Source: Roridomyces roridus | Lineage: Eukaryota > Basidiomycota > Agaricomycetes > Agaricales > Mycenaceae | Assembly: GCA_029378245.1 (NCBI GenBank) | Contig: JARKIF010000032.1 | Location: forward strand, 248,001-312,000 | Reading direction: 5' to 3' | DNA length: 64,000 bases | Part shown: one piece after another, positions 23,466 to 34,918 of the stretch | Numbering within the stretch: the stretch's first letter is position 1 | How the letters are laid out: every line of letters begins with the position of its first letter | Program-made: the position numbers and the translations under genes | Notes under the pieces: generated by a model | Told to the model about the DNA's origin: nothing | Database searches by the model: none | The model's input: the letters and a program-made list of their open reading frames with translations, nothing else

Positions 23466-25695
23466 TTAGCAGCCGTCGTACAGGCTATTGCGAGGGAACG
23501 TATACCCCGCCTGCGCCCACGTCGTCAAGTTGGGGTTCATGTACGCTTCTAAATGGCTTCGGTGGGTCAGCGCGAGGTCAGAAACGGAGAACATTCAACG
23601 TACTTGTTGATATAATTTGCCGTGGGCCTATTTGGCGGGTCGCAAGTCACCCCATTCTTGACCCCAGGTTGCTGGTACACCCTCACATAGTCGATCTGCA
23701 TCTCCGCAGGAAAGACCATATGCTTAAAGTCCTGGTGCTGGAAGCTGGGCGACATGCCCAGGTTGAAGATGATGTACTGCGTGTGCATTAGTTGCCTGCG
23801 AAGAAGGTACGGAGCCACGACGCACCATAGGCTCCTCCGTGATGAGCCTCGCTGAAATCTCTGCATCTGAATCGGGTCCAATCGTATCGGGCGAGAGCGA
23901 CCACGTCTTGACCCCATCATTAAGCCAGTTAATGTACCCCGACTGGCGGTTGTTGGGATCCGACCACCACTCGACACCATACTTGCCATACGCATTCCCG
24001 CCATAGACATCATCTTGGAGGTACGTGACGGCGGATACCGTCTGTTGGAATGCATCACCCTTGTAGTCGTTGAACTTGGTACTGGTGGAATTCACGATGG
24101 GTGTCGCCTGGGTCGAATTATCGAAATGGAAACCCAGGTTATAAGGAGCGAGCTGGTAGCTCTGCGACACCTGGCCGCGGAAGAAGGGCGCGGTGCCATC
24201 GATCTCGACCTGAGCCTCGAGGATGTCGATCTCGGGCGCGCCACGCCCAGTGGACGTAGAAGGACCAGGGTGGTCCGACCCTGGACATGTACACGCGGAA
24301 AGACGCTGCCCCGGAAGGAAGCTCTGTGATGCATCCCACACCGCGGATGGCTGATTGTTGTGGTCCGTCTGGTTAGGAAACGTGCCCAAGTCACACGAGT
24401 CGTATGTGTATGGCCAGTTGCCTGAAACGAAGGTCAGGTATGGGAAGAGAGATACGCTGATCACTCACCCTCGGTCGTTGCACCGTAGCCAGCTCGTGCA
24501 AGGTTCCCCATTGTCCACATACCGGGCCAGAACCCGGGCTGAGTGGGTGCACCGGGGAGACTCATCGATATCTCGATATAGCCCGTCGTGAAGCACATCT
24601 TGTTCCAGGATTGCAGCATACCGCTCTGGAAATTGAGATTGTGGTTGTTGACCTCGCTCATCGTGATGACTAGCTTCCCGTTCTTGGTGGTGACCGTCTA
24701 AATGGCGGGTTAGCAGCATCCTCGACCAGCAGACCGTGCTTACCCCGGGGTCATACCACTCCAAATCGCCCGTGGGCCAATAGTGGAGGTCGACGGCTTC
24801 CCACCATGGGTCGTCCTAGCGGGAATGAGAAACAGCAAGAAGAAAGACATGTCACTCACCCCAGGATAAAATGATCGCCCATCCACATTAAACTCGTCGC
24901 TGAACACCAGATTATATTTCTTGCCGTCCGTCCCATGGTACGTGTACGCCGACGACTATAAGTAGACTTGAGTAAATGGGCAGTTTTTGGTGCTTCTGAA
25001 CTGACCGGTGTTTCTTGGTCAATCATGGAAGGAAAGTTGGTCAACTCAGGCACCTGGCCTGACCCGTTTATCCCACCAAGATTGAAGCCGACCACCTTTG
25101 GCCCGGGGTGCGTGAAATGCGCGAGGATGGGGTACCCCGCGAAGAGCATGAGCATGCCTCCAAATATAACGACCAGCGCGGTCGCGTTGACCCACCCACG
25201 CAGCGAAAAGACATCAAACTGGCGGTCCAGTCGAGCATCTGCGGCGGGATCTGGGTTATGCAACGCGTCGTCGAGGTCCAGATTTTTCTCGAATCTCGTG
25301 TTGACGGTCGCTGTACGGGCTAGTTTTGGCCGCGCAGTCGACTGGGCTCTTTGTAGACGTGAATTGTCGCCAGGATTGGTACGATTAAGTTCTGGGTCAT
25401 ACTACATGGCCGAATTAACTTTTCTGTGCACCATGAAAAAGGATTTGCCACGTACTGAATATGGGCCGTATTCAGCGCCTATAAACCCGGTGGCCACACC
25501 CTGTATTATGCCCGCCCTGCCGCTGGCCTGCGCCTGTGGGGCACGCTCCTCCGTTACACGTGATGTTGCACTGCGAGCGCTACGACGACTGCGTGGCGGA
25601 CTTGTTGGCGACCGGGGCACTGACGCGTATTGCTGGCTGGGATGGGGCTCTGGGGTTGGCCCTCGTCGTGGGGGACGGTGGAGAACATTCGACAT
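23466..25695 (-). CDS. KRE6: Beta-1,6-glucan synthesis protein KRE6/SKN1 (GH16-like)
   Basis: Several exons encode a type II membrane protein: a cytosolic Arg/Ser/Pro-rich N-terminus ([17 protein letters not shown]), one transmembrane helix ([20 protein letters not shown]) and a large lumenal GH16-type domain. Domain marks are [40 protein letters not shown], the catalytic-type motif PEIDILEAQ (E-x-D-x2-E), [31 protein letters not shown] and [10 protein letters not shown]. It ends NSLYDGC at 23466. KRE6/SKN1 proteins act in the ER/Golgi in assembly of cell-wall beta-1,6-glucan; two GH16 acidic residues are kept, but whether they catalyse is debated. Introns are short; the first joins EYGPYS to YDPELNRTN near 25400-25450. 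Confidence 0.92.
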
Positions 25696-25951
25696 GGTGG
25701 AGAAAGAGCCGAGTCCTCCGAATCCGCGTGTTGTTGACTCTCACGCGCCATACTTGGCACCGGAGTACGGGCTGATGCTGCCGAATTCATTCGACTATAA
25801 ATTTGACGGAAAAATAACATATTCGTTCGTTGGCGCGTGCATTGCTGAAATCCAGGCCAGAATTCGTCGAGCATGACTGGAGCGGAGAGCGTTGCTGAGT
25901 GAGCAGCAGTCACTGTGATTATGTAATATTCACGGCTTGGACGGAACCATC

Positions 25952-26797
25952 ATGACCCTACTCGCTCTTCCCGCAGAACTACGAGCCATAATCTATGATT
26001 TCGTCTTTCCAGCACCTCAGTCACCAGTACAGATAGTCCCATTTGAAGCCTCCCTGCCTGCATGCCGTCTAAACCTGCCCACCCACCTGTACCTCGTCTG
26101 CAAACTCATCAACGAAGGGCTGGGACCCCTCACCACCCGAGTCCGACGCCTGGATCTCACATACATTATTCGTGGGCGCACCCTGACTATGGGCTGGCGC
26201 CCCGAGTTGGGCCAGTCGAGAGACGACGACTACGAGCATTTCACACGCGTCATGCGCTTCGCAGAGCGAGTGCGTCTCGTCGGCGCTGGGCCAGTCAAGT
26301 CTCTTGGGCGCCCCATGGGGAGTCCAGCTCGAAAGCTGCAGCCAGGTCCCGTATGTGCCCTCAAGATTCTAGAGATACAACCGCGCACTACCTCGCTGCC
26401 CTGCCTTTCTTACATCCTCCTCGATCACATGGGTGCGGTTACCACGCACCCCGATGTTGCAGCGAAGAAGCTGCAAGTGCGGCTCATCCGTGACATGGAC
26501 GATTTGTTGCAATCTGACGAGGAGGTCAAAGACATCCTGCGTGAATACCACAGGATGGGAGGTACAGAGGAGTCTGGTCGTCCCATTTATGTCGATCTGG
26601 CTCTTCTGGACAAACCTCCACCCAAGATGGATGTCCGGGGTTTGGACATGATCGAGTCGTGGCTCGACAAATTCCAGAATCTTTCCGGAGACGATATCCG
26701 ACAACGGACCCTACTCGGCGGGCCTCTGCACGCTTCAGCAATTGCGACAGGTCTTGTTGAGGAGGATGACACATGGACGGGGAGAATCTCCAAGTAG
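25952..26797 (+). CDS. 2EXR/F-box-like fungal protein, tandem copy 1
   Basis: This intronless frame begins MTLLALPAELRAIIYDFVF, the LPxELRxxIY pattern of fungal 2EXR or F-box-like N-termini, and runs 281 residues. It has LYLVCKLINEGLGPL, a LDLTYIIRG strand and VRLVGAGPVKSLGR, all repeated in the neighbour at 26936. Proteins of this type form large lineage-specific families in fungi, and their targets are mostly unknown. I chose the ATG at 25952 because the five codons before it start with TTG rather than ATG. Confidence 0.7.
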   Translation: MTLLALPAELRAIIYDFVFPAPQSPVQIVPFEASLPACRLNLPTHLYLVCKLINEGLGPLTTRVRRLDLTYIIRGRTLTMGWRPELGQSRDDDYEHFTRVMRFAERVRLVGAGPVKSLGRPMGSPARKLQPGPVCALKILEIQPRTTSLPCLSYILLDHMGAVTTHPDVAAKKLQVRLIRDMDDLLQSDEEVKDILREYHRMGGTEESGRPIYVDLALLDKPPPKMDVRGLDMIESWLDKFQNLSGDDIRQRTLLGGPLHASAIATGLVEEDDTWTGRISK

Positions 26798-26935
26798 AGC
26801 ATTATTCCCAAATGTTTTTGTCGCATGTTCTCCCAGGAACTCACGAGTCACAACTGGAGCAAGGCCAAAGCAAGGCTCAAGTCTTCGGACGATGATACGA
26901 TCAACGATGCCTATCATCCTTTCTTCAGCTCTCCC

Positions 26936-27739
26936 ATGTCCCCTTCTCTCCTCACCCTCCCGTGCGAACTGCGCTCTCTAATCTACGCCTTTCTCTTCCC
27001 TGCGCCTCGTTCGCCCATACAAATTGTGCCCTACGTCGCCTCTTCACCCGCCTGCCGACTCGCCCTCCCCACCTCTCTTTACCTCGTATGCAAACTCATC
27101 CAAGAGGAGCTGGGTCCCCTTCCAGCGCGTCTAACGCGGCTGGACCTGACATACCTCATCCGCGCCTCCGCGCTCCTCCCTGGATGGCGGCCCGAGTACC
27201 TAGCGAGGCGGGACGACGATTACAAGTGGTTCGGCTGCATTATGCAGTTTGCCACGCGTGTCCGGCTCGTCGGCCTTGGCCCTGTCAAATCTTCCGGGCG
27301 CACGCTAGGGAGTCCTGCACGCAATTTGCTGCCAGGGCCCCACTGCGCGTTGAAGGTGTTGGAGGTGCAACCAAGGATGACTTCGCTGGGCTGGATTTCG
27401 ACCGTGTTGATGAGGCATATGGGACGGGTGACGACGCATCCGGACGTCGTCGTGCGGGGACTTGAGGTGGGGCTGGTGAGGGATATGGACGACTTGGTGG
27501 AGAGGGACGAAGATGTGAGGCGATTGTTGCGGGGGTATTATGAGGATGCGCAGCAAGGACGTAGTGGGGCGACAGCGATTCGGGTGACTGAGGAGGATAT
27601 TGCAGAGAGACCGGCTCCGGACGTGGATCAGGAGAAGATGGATAAAATTGAGGCTTGGTTGAAGGAGTTTCAGGAGGTGGAGGATCTCCAACAGCGTACG
27701 GATGTCAATGGGCCGCTTTGGGCCAAAACATTTGCTTAG
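26936..27739 (+). CDS. 2EXR/F-box-like fungal protein, tandem copy 2
   Basis: It is the tandem paralogue of the gene ending at 26797, on the same strand. The start MSPSLLTLPCELRSLIYAFL aligns with the start of copy 1, so the in-frame ATG at 26825 is probably too early; from 26936 the product is 267 residues. Shared blocks are FPAPRSPIQIVPYVAS, LYLVCKLIQEELGPL, LTRLDLTYLIR, RVRLVGLGPVKSSGR and LIEAWLKEFQ-type endings. No intron is seen. Role unknown. Confidence 0.7.
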   Translation: MSPSLLTLPCELRSLIYAFLFPAPRSPIQIVPYVASSPACRLALPTSLYLVCKLIQEELGPLPARLTRLDLTYLIRASALLPGWRPEYLARRDDDYKWFGCIMQFATRVRLVGLGPVKSSGRTLGSPARNLLPGPHCALKVLEVQPRMTSLGWISTVLMRHMGRVTTHPDVVVRGLEVGLVRDMDDLVERDEDVRRLLRGYYEDAQQGRSGATAIRVTEEDIAERPAPDVDQEKMDKIEAWLKEFQEVEDLQQRTDVNGPLWAKTFA

Positions 27740-28527
27740 TCACTACGACGGTGGTTGCCTTGTTGGCCATAACTGAGCGGCATTTGCGAAGACACGGCAC
27801 CAAGGTACCTCGCGACCAGCTCACATCTAATCTGGGAGGCCAATACTCAGATGTCCTCCCGCAAGGAAATAGCCACGCGAGCACGGGTCATTTTCTGGGC
27901 ATCTCAGTTGAGATCAAGTTGATATGATATCGATTCTTGGGAAGTATCAAGGATTATCGCGTGTTGGTATTCAGCAAACAAAGATAGCGTTGGCATGCCT
28001 GGTGGGGTTCAAAAAGTTGAACAGTTTTCAACCCTGTTGCCACCTGGCGATTTGTGATTCCCGAAGTTGAACAATGCAACCGTGAGAATACATCAGACGA
28101 TAGATCAAATTGTCAATAGCCGAGCTCATATATAGTAATTTCATCACGGCAATGACTCGGCATCCAAGACCACTGAACAAGACCGACCCGTCGTGGATCC
28201 CCTCATAAGCTGACTCCAAAATTCAAGGCACGCGCACTTGCTGACTACGGATGCCATTCATTCCGGTGCTTCATTCAATTTCGGTGCCAAGTTGCCCTCC
28301 CGCTCGTTCTCCGGCGACTTGACTGCGCATTTTTCTTCCACAGTATGGACTCGTTCATGCAGCCGCGGCAGCAAGAATGAATTTGACACAGGCCAGGACT
28401 CATTCTAACTCGTTTTGTGCATGCGCCTGAGTTCCTGATAGGAATGTATATGTAAATCTGAACAGCCTACCGTCCCTGGACTTATTTAAAGCGAGGCTGG
28501 GATGACGAATTTCCTCAGTTCAGAGCA
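27740..28527. other. Intergenic region and promoter of the Zn2Cys6 factor
   Basis: A TATA-like TTATTTAAA lies at about 28482-28490, roughly 40 bp before the ATG at 28528. The rest shows no gene. Confidence 0.55.
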
Positions 28528-30452
28528 ATGTCCTTCACCTCCCCTTCTCTACCCAAAGGCCAAGCCTGCTTGGACTGCAGACGACGAAAAATCGCAAGCC
28601 AAATCTCTCCCTTTCACACCAAACCCATCATGACCTTTTTATTTCAGAGGTGCGACTCCGTCCGGCCCATCTGCGGCCCTTGCAGTCGGGCACAACGCTT
28701 TGAAGACTGCGAATACGGCGATGCCGAGGGATCCAATGTCCAGAATCTCGAAGACCAGATATCACGGCTTCAAATTCGGATCAGGGATCTTGAAAGGCCG
28801 GTCAGTAATCGGCCGCACGGTGGAGGGGTTCCGCTGCAGGACCCGTACAGACCGCAGCCTGGTCCGAGCTCCATGCCGCCGCCGCCGCCGCCTACATTCG
28901 CCCAAGTCCTCCGATTCGCGTACGTCCCACCTAATTTTTCTGCGATTCAATAACTCAACCTGGACCAAAAAAAAGATTAGAGGTATTCCTCCCACAAGCG
29001 ACCCACCTCGGATTCTTCCTCAATCAAAAACGTTTCCGCGACACCTGCAAACGGCTGGTCTCCGCCCCCTCCACGTCAAACCCAGACCTCCCCCCAGCCC
29101 TCCTAAACACAATCCTCCTCTGGGCCGCAGTCCTCGCCCCCACCTCCCACCTCGCTTCCCACGGCCAGGAAGCATCCTTCCTCGCAGATGCCTTGAAACA
29201 ATCCGGGTCCCCAATCCTCTCCTCCATGAGCACACACCGCCACAAGGTGATCTACGCGCTCCAGGTGGAAGTCCTGCTCTGTCAATATTTCTTGTACAGA
29301 GGCAGGTTGGTGGAGGCGCAGTATCACCTCAGCTTGGCGGTGAGCAAGGTCGTCGTTGGCGGGTTGTCTTCCATTCGGAGCTCGATGCCGGCGTCTGCCA
29401 CTGGCGGAGCACAGATCCTGCAACCCCGCGATTCGATCGAAGAAGCCGAGCATATCATCGGATTCTGGACCGTCTATTCGCTCGACAAGATATGGTCCGT
29501 GGTCCTCAACTTTCCGTCCAATTTCGCGGAGCGTGTGGAAATCGATACACCGTGGCCTTTGGAGATGGAAGAATACGAGCGGGTGGGTAGTATCTTTTTT
29601 TTTGACTGTAAGACGGACTCACATGTCTTGTGTAGAATCAATTCCCGCAGCACATCCTCCAGCACCGTGCAGAGATTCATAGACGATGTCCCATCTAATC
29701 CCAGACAGATGGAAGTAGGGGGTTCCTCCGCCCTCGCAATCCTCGCCAAGTCCGCTAGCTTGTTGTCGAGCGCGAAGATTATGACTGACCAATGGCGAGA
29801 AAGTGAGTAGCGCTCCTCCTCTCCCTTCGACACACCTAAAACAGCGCACAGACCTCCCCGCATCGGCACGAACCGCCCTCTGCCAGCGTATTGCAGCCCT
29901 CAACAACCGAATCCGGAAATTCCGAGACAGCCTCCCCACGCCCACCGCCCTGGCAGCGGCCGGCTGCCCGCCCACACTCAAGCCCTCGATCATACTCGCC
30001 CATACAACAGCACACGCATCGACGATTCAGCTTAACCGCCCTTTTGCCATGGGCGCCAACGCCAACGCACAAAGCATGGAATTATGCCTTCGCGCATGCC
30101 GATCGATATTCTGGGTCGTCAGGGCGTTGGGCGTGCAGGATGAGTATCGCGGCGGAGCCAATGGGAATGTTACTCCATACATCAACCCAATCCTCGGTCC
30201 CCTGTGGCTCTCTACGACGCAGATCCTAGGCGCGGAGATCACCAAATTGCGCAAGGTCCCACAGGCTGCGGCTGTTGCAGCGGATTTGAGCAGCGCGTGC
30301 GAGGAAATTGTGGCATGCATGCAAGTGATTGCGCAGGGAGGGTGTGGGTTCATGCGTGAGTGCTCGTCGTCTCGTTACCTTGAAAAAGGCTGATGGTTGG
30401 AGGAACAGAAACTCAGTTCAATCAGGTCGGAGCGTTGGAGCGCCGGCATTGA
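28528..30452 (+). CDS. Zn2Cys6 fungal transcription factor
   Basis: The N-terminus carries a binuclear zinc cluster, ACLDCRRRKIRCDSVRPICG followed by PCSRAQRFEDC, but only if a 54-bp intron with a GC donor (28594-28647, ATC|GCAAGC...TTTCAG|AGG) is removed. A short coiled coil follows (NLEDQISRLQIRIRDLE), then a Pro-rich linker. After a second intron near 28920 comes the fungal-specific middle homology region, with ALEVFLPQATHLGFFLNQKR, IIGFWTVYSLDKIWSVVLN and, further on, a helix-rich end (CRSIFWVVRALGVQ). The last intron joins GGCGFM to QTQFNQVGALERRH, ending at 30452. Such factors control metabolic pathways in the nucleus, often of nearby genes; no target is evident. Confidence 0.85.
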
Positions 30453-30575
30453 AATCGAAACTAGATAATTTTTATCATTCATTTATTCCATAGACGTCTG
30501 GTTTCTCTTGCGTACCTCGAATCTTAATAATAACCGAGCCCATAAATATAACATGGCACGAATATGTGCAAGTAC

Positions 30576-33500
30576 CTAAATGGGAGCCCGGGCGGCGTCC
30601 TTCTCCTTGAGAAGGACACGTTCGACGTTGGCACCCAAAGCAGCGCGGTCCTTCAGAGGCAGTCAAGTTGATGCAGAAATATCAAGCTGAACCTTTACCT
30701 CCAGATTCATGAAGGGCACTTTCGACGAGTAGCCAACCTCTGTATGATACACTGTTGAGATGATTACACAAAAATAAGAGCAGGGAGCGCACTAAGGCTC
30801 GGATACTGGAGCGGGAGTTCGTCGCTTCGAATGGGGAGCGTCGTGAGGTCGAGCGGGTACGGCGGGCCGAGCCAGGCGTTCCGCTGCTCGTGATCACTGG
30901 TAATATAAAATAGGGTGGGTACCGTGGTGGATGGAGAAAATAGATGGCGTACGCTCGCTGTCAAGGGCGAGAGTCAGCACGCAATTGTGATGGTTAACGT
31001 GAGGGCACTTGCCTCTTCGCGGGTTATGGGATGGACGAGGATGCTGAGGCTGGTTGAGCATTTCTTTGAATGCATTTCATGTGACGAACCTGAGAGACCC
31101 GCGATTCATGCAGAGGTACGAAAACACGGAGGAAAACGTCTCCGAGGGGACCCAGATTTCGTACGATCCTGAGTGAATTAAACCAAGGGCACTGCGAAAA
31201 AGATGTAGATGCCAGACGCACCCACGGGGTGAGGACCTATCGGGTCTGTGTTGACTCTGCAATTTTATCAATTCCAGCCGAATACAAAACAGGGTGGCTA
31301 CTTGCCGGAAAAGAGGGACGGCGATGAATGCACCTTCCACGGCGATGAATGGAGGGACGGCGATGAACGATGAACGTACCATCCCGACGGAGCCGGAGCA
31401 CCGCGTCGCGCAGCTCCAGCGCAGCGTGGTGCTCCTCAGCGTTGCCTTGGTGGAAGTAGATATCTAGGTTGCATATATTAGTCAACCATCACCAATAGTG
31501 AATGAGCCTGATATGGGGCTGACATGCGGCTTAACAGGCGCATCAGGCCTTAACAGTCCCATCAGGACTGAATCCGCCTTTGATGTGGCTTGAAAGCCAC
31601 GATTGAGATTCAGCAGCCCTTAACAGCCTATCCAGGCCTGGATGCCTGCTAAGCCCTGGAGCGGCTGTTATGGCCTAGGGGTGGCTATTCCCTCCTCCTC
31701 GCTCCTCTTACAATCCCAGCAATGACTTGAAAACAATTCCATTGAGCTACTACGACAGTGAGGGACAGTATCGGAAAGTATCGGTACAGTCGACAGCGGG
31801 GGCAGTGGGAGTCGGGGCAAGTAAAGAGCAGGGATTCTGCAACGCAGTTAGAAAGAGCTCGACAAGCGGTCGAAGAAGACATACCGGGGTAACTGGTGTG
31901 ACTCGGAGATACGATGAGCTGCGCAGGAGAAAGTCAGTCAAGGGAGCCGACTGCAAGTATACTGACTCACAATTTGATGAAGAAAATAACGATGGATGAA
32001 TGAGGTACTGCGCGTCGTGTTAGCAAAGACAAATACCGGTGAGACGAACAATTACCAAGAAGACGAGTCCCACATTCTGCCAAAGAACTCGATGAGAGCT
32101 ACAAAAACCGAGTGTTAGTCAACTCATCGCATTTAAAGAGAGCCACGTACCGTCGCGATATCTTGGGCGGTATCAACATCTTGTGAGAGTGTTAAGAAAG
32201 ATCCAGCATGGACTGAGAACGCACGTACAAGGGGAATCGTTATTGAGAGCGGGGCGCAGTGACGGCGAGAGAGGAAAGAATCGAAAAAGCTACAAGGGAA
32301 ACTTGTGTCAGTGGGACACAAGACGGATAAACAGAAGATGCGTACCTCACACGTTTCAAACGACTAGTGAAAACTGGAAAAACAGATTAACATAGAGTCA
32401 AATCAAGCAACGGACACGTACATTCAAGCGGGACGATGATGCATACGACCTGCACTGCAGTTAGTAAAAAGCCCGGACATGTGGGAGGTAAATACTCATG
32501 GCATTATCAGAACGGGTATCCAAGAGACGTCGTCAGGTTGGCTCGAGAGGTTATTGGGGTATTGCTCATCACTGCCTCGTAGTCATCAGTGAATCGGAGG
32601 GAACAGTATTGAATAAGTAACACCCTTGCATTCGGTGCCCGGCCCGACGTTAAGGAGCTTGCGGTCCACGGAATTACAGTTGCAGGTCGGTGGGTCTCGT
32701 CGTCGGGCCTGGCGACGAGGCATCAGCAGCGAACGACAGAGGGACGCGTGAGGCATGCATTGGCCTAGAGATGGGGTACGCGAGCCGACGGGAAGGGAGA
32801 AGTGGCGTGGCCTCGAGAACGCGCGGTGGTGGCACGAACACGGATATCCGAAACAAGTGGAGAGGGAGAGTGCATATCACTCACTTTGGACATACTCCCG
32901 GGCGCGTCGGGTGTGCAAGCTGTGAGGAGCGACGTCCCTGAAACGTGTCGTAGAGTCGTTCTGAAGTATGGAGGATGTCAAGATGAGCGCATTACGAGGG
33001 TTGGAGCACGTACTGTACTGCCTCCGTACTCCACAGTGACGCTGCTGGCGCGGCCGAGAGGGCGAACTTAAGCTCGTTGTCGCGGCCAGCCGTTTCGTCT
33101 TGTCGTGTAAGCTGAGGCGTGGTACATCCTCCAAAGCTTACATTTCCGTTCGCCGTGTCTCGCTGCCAGCGTCGAGCCCGTTATGGTGGTGCTTTCCAGC
33201 AGTCAGGGAGGATGGAAAAGGCGAAGGAAGAGATAATGCACGAACTAGCGGAGTGTGAGCGAAGTGGAGCCAGACGTCCCGGTCTTAATGCTGCCAGTGG
33301 GTGGTGGACCGTGGTCGAGTGGTGGTAGGGAGCAAGTCGTGTATTTGACGCGCGTCGGACTTTAAGTCCCTGTGGCAGCCAGGCTGAGAGATGCCTGAGA
33401 AGAGCCTTGAAAGCTCTGCGTTAGCCTTGACGCGGCTGGATCAGGGAGGAGCCAGGCTGAAAGCGCCTGTTAAGCGCCTTGCGTGATGCGTCTAAGCCTG

Positions 33501-33704
33501 GACCGGCTTGGCAAGGTCACGCGGGCCTTAACAGCTTCCGACCCTTTTGGTGATGACTGTGGTCTAATCGCTCGGGCTTCGGGACTGTACGAAAGTGCCA
33601 TTCCCTGCCAGAGTGTAAGACGAGTTCAGATAAAGAAAGAAGAAGCGGAACTTGATCTCGGATTCGAGGACGGTCTTCAAGTCTGTGGGAGGTTTGGTGG
33701 ACAT
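30576..33704 (-). CDS. DOPA 4,5-dioxygenase family protein (11 exons)
   Basis: Eleven exons total 549 nt and give 182 residues: 33652-33704, 33591-33604, 31380-31463, 31306-31333, 31222-31256, 31090-31168, 31013-31043, 30953-30957, 30793-30896, 30699-30739, 30576-30650. The product has the DOPA-dioxygenase blocks KEWHFHIYFHQGN, RRDGAFIAVPLFRVN, DPIGPHPVGSYEIWVPSE, FSYLCMNRGSL, ILVHPITREERADHEQR and WLGPPYPLDL, with the conserved His residues for metal and substrate. The family opens the ring of L-DOPA in betalain-type pigment synthesis in Amanita; most fungal members have unknown substrates. The intron between exons 2 and 3 is 2127 bp and holds an inserted element. Exon 8 is 5 nt long. Two introns use GC donors (31257-31305, 30958-31012). 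The ATG is 117 bp from the divergent gene at 33822. Confidence 0.88.
31487..33555. mobile_element. Putative insertion element inside the DOPA dioxygenase intron
   Basis: The host intron is otherwise flanked by 40-50 bp introns, so about 2 kb appears to have been added. CATCACCAA at 31487-31495 and its reverse complement TTGGTGATG at 33547-33555 may be very short terminal repeats. Just inside each end is a 150-180 bp block of small palindromes and repeated words (31530-31680 and 33360-33540), for example GGCTTGAAAGCC, CCAGGCCTGG, GCGCCTGTTAAGCGCC and the shared word GGCCTTAACAG. Such subterminal arrays are usual for DNA transposons. The interior has many splice-like signals on the minus strand and some hydrophobic stretches, but I recognise no transposase. 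Target duplication is not clear. Confidence 0.55.
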
Positions 33705-33821
33705 GGTGGTGGTTTGATAAATGCCGAGGGTTGTTTGTCATCCAAACATGACCGATAAAGTTCAAATATATGATCGGATCAAGGTGCGTGACTCACTTGC
33801 TCTCCGTCCAACGGTTTCTCA

Positions 33822-34484
33822 ATGTCGGTGGCCTCCAGCAAAACGCTGCTTTCGGTGACTCCAAAGGACGGTTTACCCATCGACGTCCTGGACATGGTAA
33901 TCGGACACACCATTGGTCAAGTCATCCACGACTCAGTCGAAGCGGCTCTCGACGGCTACACATTCCGTTCACTCATGCCGAGCTGGGACTCTGTGGTCGC
34001 CCTCGCAGGTGTGTCCAAAACCTGCCGCGCCATCGTCCTGAAGCTCGTCGCTCTCGCCTTTCGCATCCCCTTACCCTGCGAGGCTCAAAGGTCCGTCATG
34101 TCTACGATTCTTCCATTTCATTGATCATGCCCTCGTTCCAGGCTCTTCTCGGAGGGGTACCAAGCCTTCCGTTCCCTCATCCTTTTGTGCGCGGCGACTT
34201 GTGCAGGCGCTGTGATGGACGCCCCACAGGTGTGGCAATCCCCACTCATGCACGCCTACGCCCACTACTCCAAGGTCAGATTCTTCGCGTACAAGCCGAG
34301 GTGCTCTGTCATCTCGCTGCTCAGCCGCAAGGGTGAGATTTCCCGGGCTCTGGAGCTCTGCAGTCGTACCGTCGAAGAGCTATCGCAGCCTCTCGTCAAC
34401 TCGTTGCTCAGGGAGCTTGAAAACGACCCTGGTATGAATTCTTACATTGAGCTCATCCCTGACACTTATATCGGGCTACTTTAG
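33822..34484 (+). CDS. Hypothetical protein with F-box-like start
   Basis: Two exons (33822-34090, 34142-34484) give 203 residues. Near the start is LPIDVLDMVIGHTIGQVIHD, then LAGVSKTCRAIVLKLVALAF, which together resemble an F-box followed by a helical stretch; the rest (CAATCAGAVMDAPQVWQSPL) resembles an armadillo- or HEAT-like protein only loosely. No membrane segment is seen. The start lies 117 bp from that of the DOPA dioxygenase on the other strand, so the two share a promoter region. Function unknown. Confidence 0.6.
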
Positions 34485-34918
34485 AGACGGTAGGTGCAGC
34501 AAATTGAGGTTTGGTAGCCATCCTCCTGTTTTCACGTCGCTACGATGTCAATTTGAATCTATTACGAGTTTTATTTCGCAAATTCTGGAAACCGGCGTTC
34601 GTTATGCGGACCGTGCCGTGTAATACTACATACCAGTGGTCCTGGCGACCCGTTCGTTTTTCTTCTCCGCCGACAAAATTGTGGGTTGTTTATGATGGCC
34701 GGAGGACCGGTCTGAACACAACCCTCGTCCAACCATCGTGGCTCTCTTCCTTTCTCTATGCGAGTACACTCTGAACAGCCTCGACCATGCCCATTTCTAC
34801 TGCACCCTGTCCAAATTGGATCTGTGGGAACGGGATGTCGGGGAGGCGATACGATACGAGTAACGTCATTGTCAAGGGAACGAAAATCCTCGGACTATAA
34901 TACCCTTCTCTCCCGACC
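34485..34918. other. Intergenic region without a supported gene
   Basis: Short open frames only. It serves as the promoter region of the gene starting at 34919. Confidence 0.5.

Noticed and set aside
31700..32660. Minus-strand chain of possible short exons within the dioxygenase intron, considered as a pheromone-receptor (STE3-like) or other membrane protein gene
   Set aside because: Hydrophobic pieces can be joined in several ways but give no stable family match; it is left as element interior.
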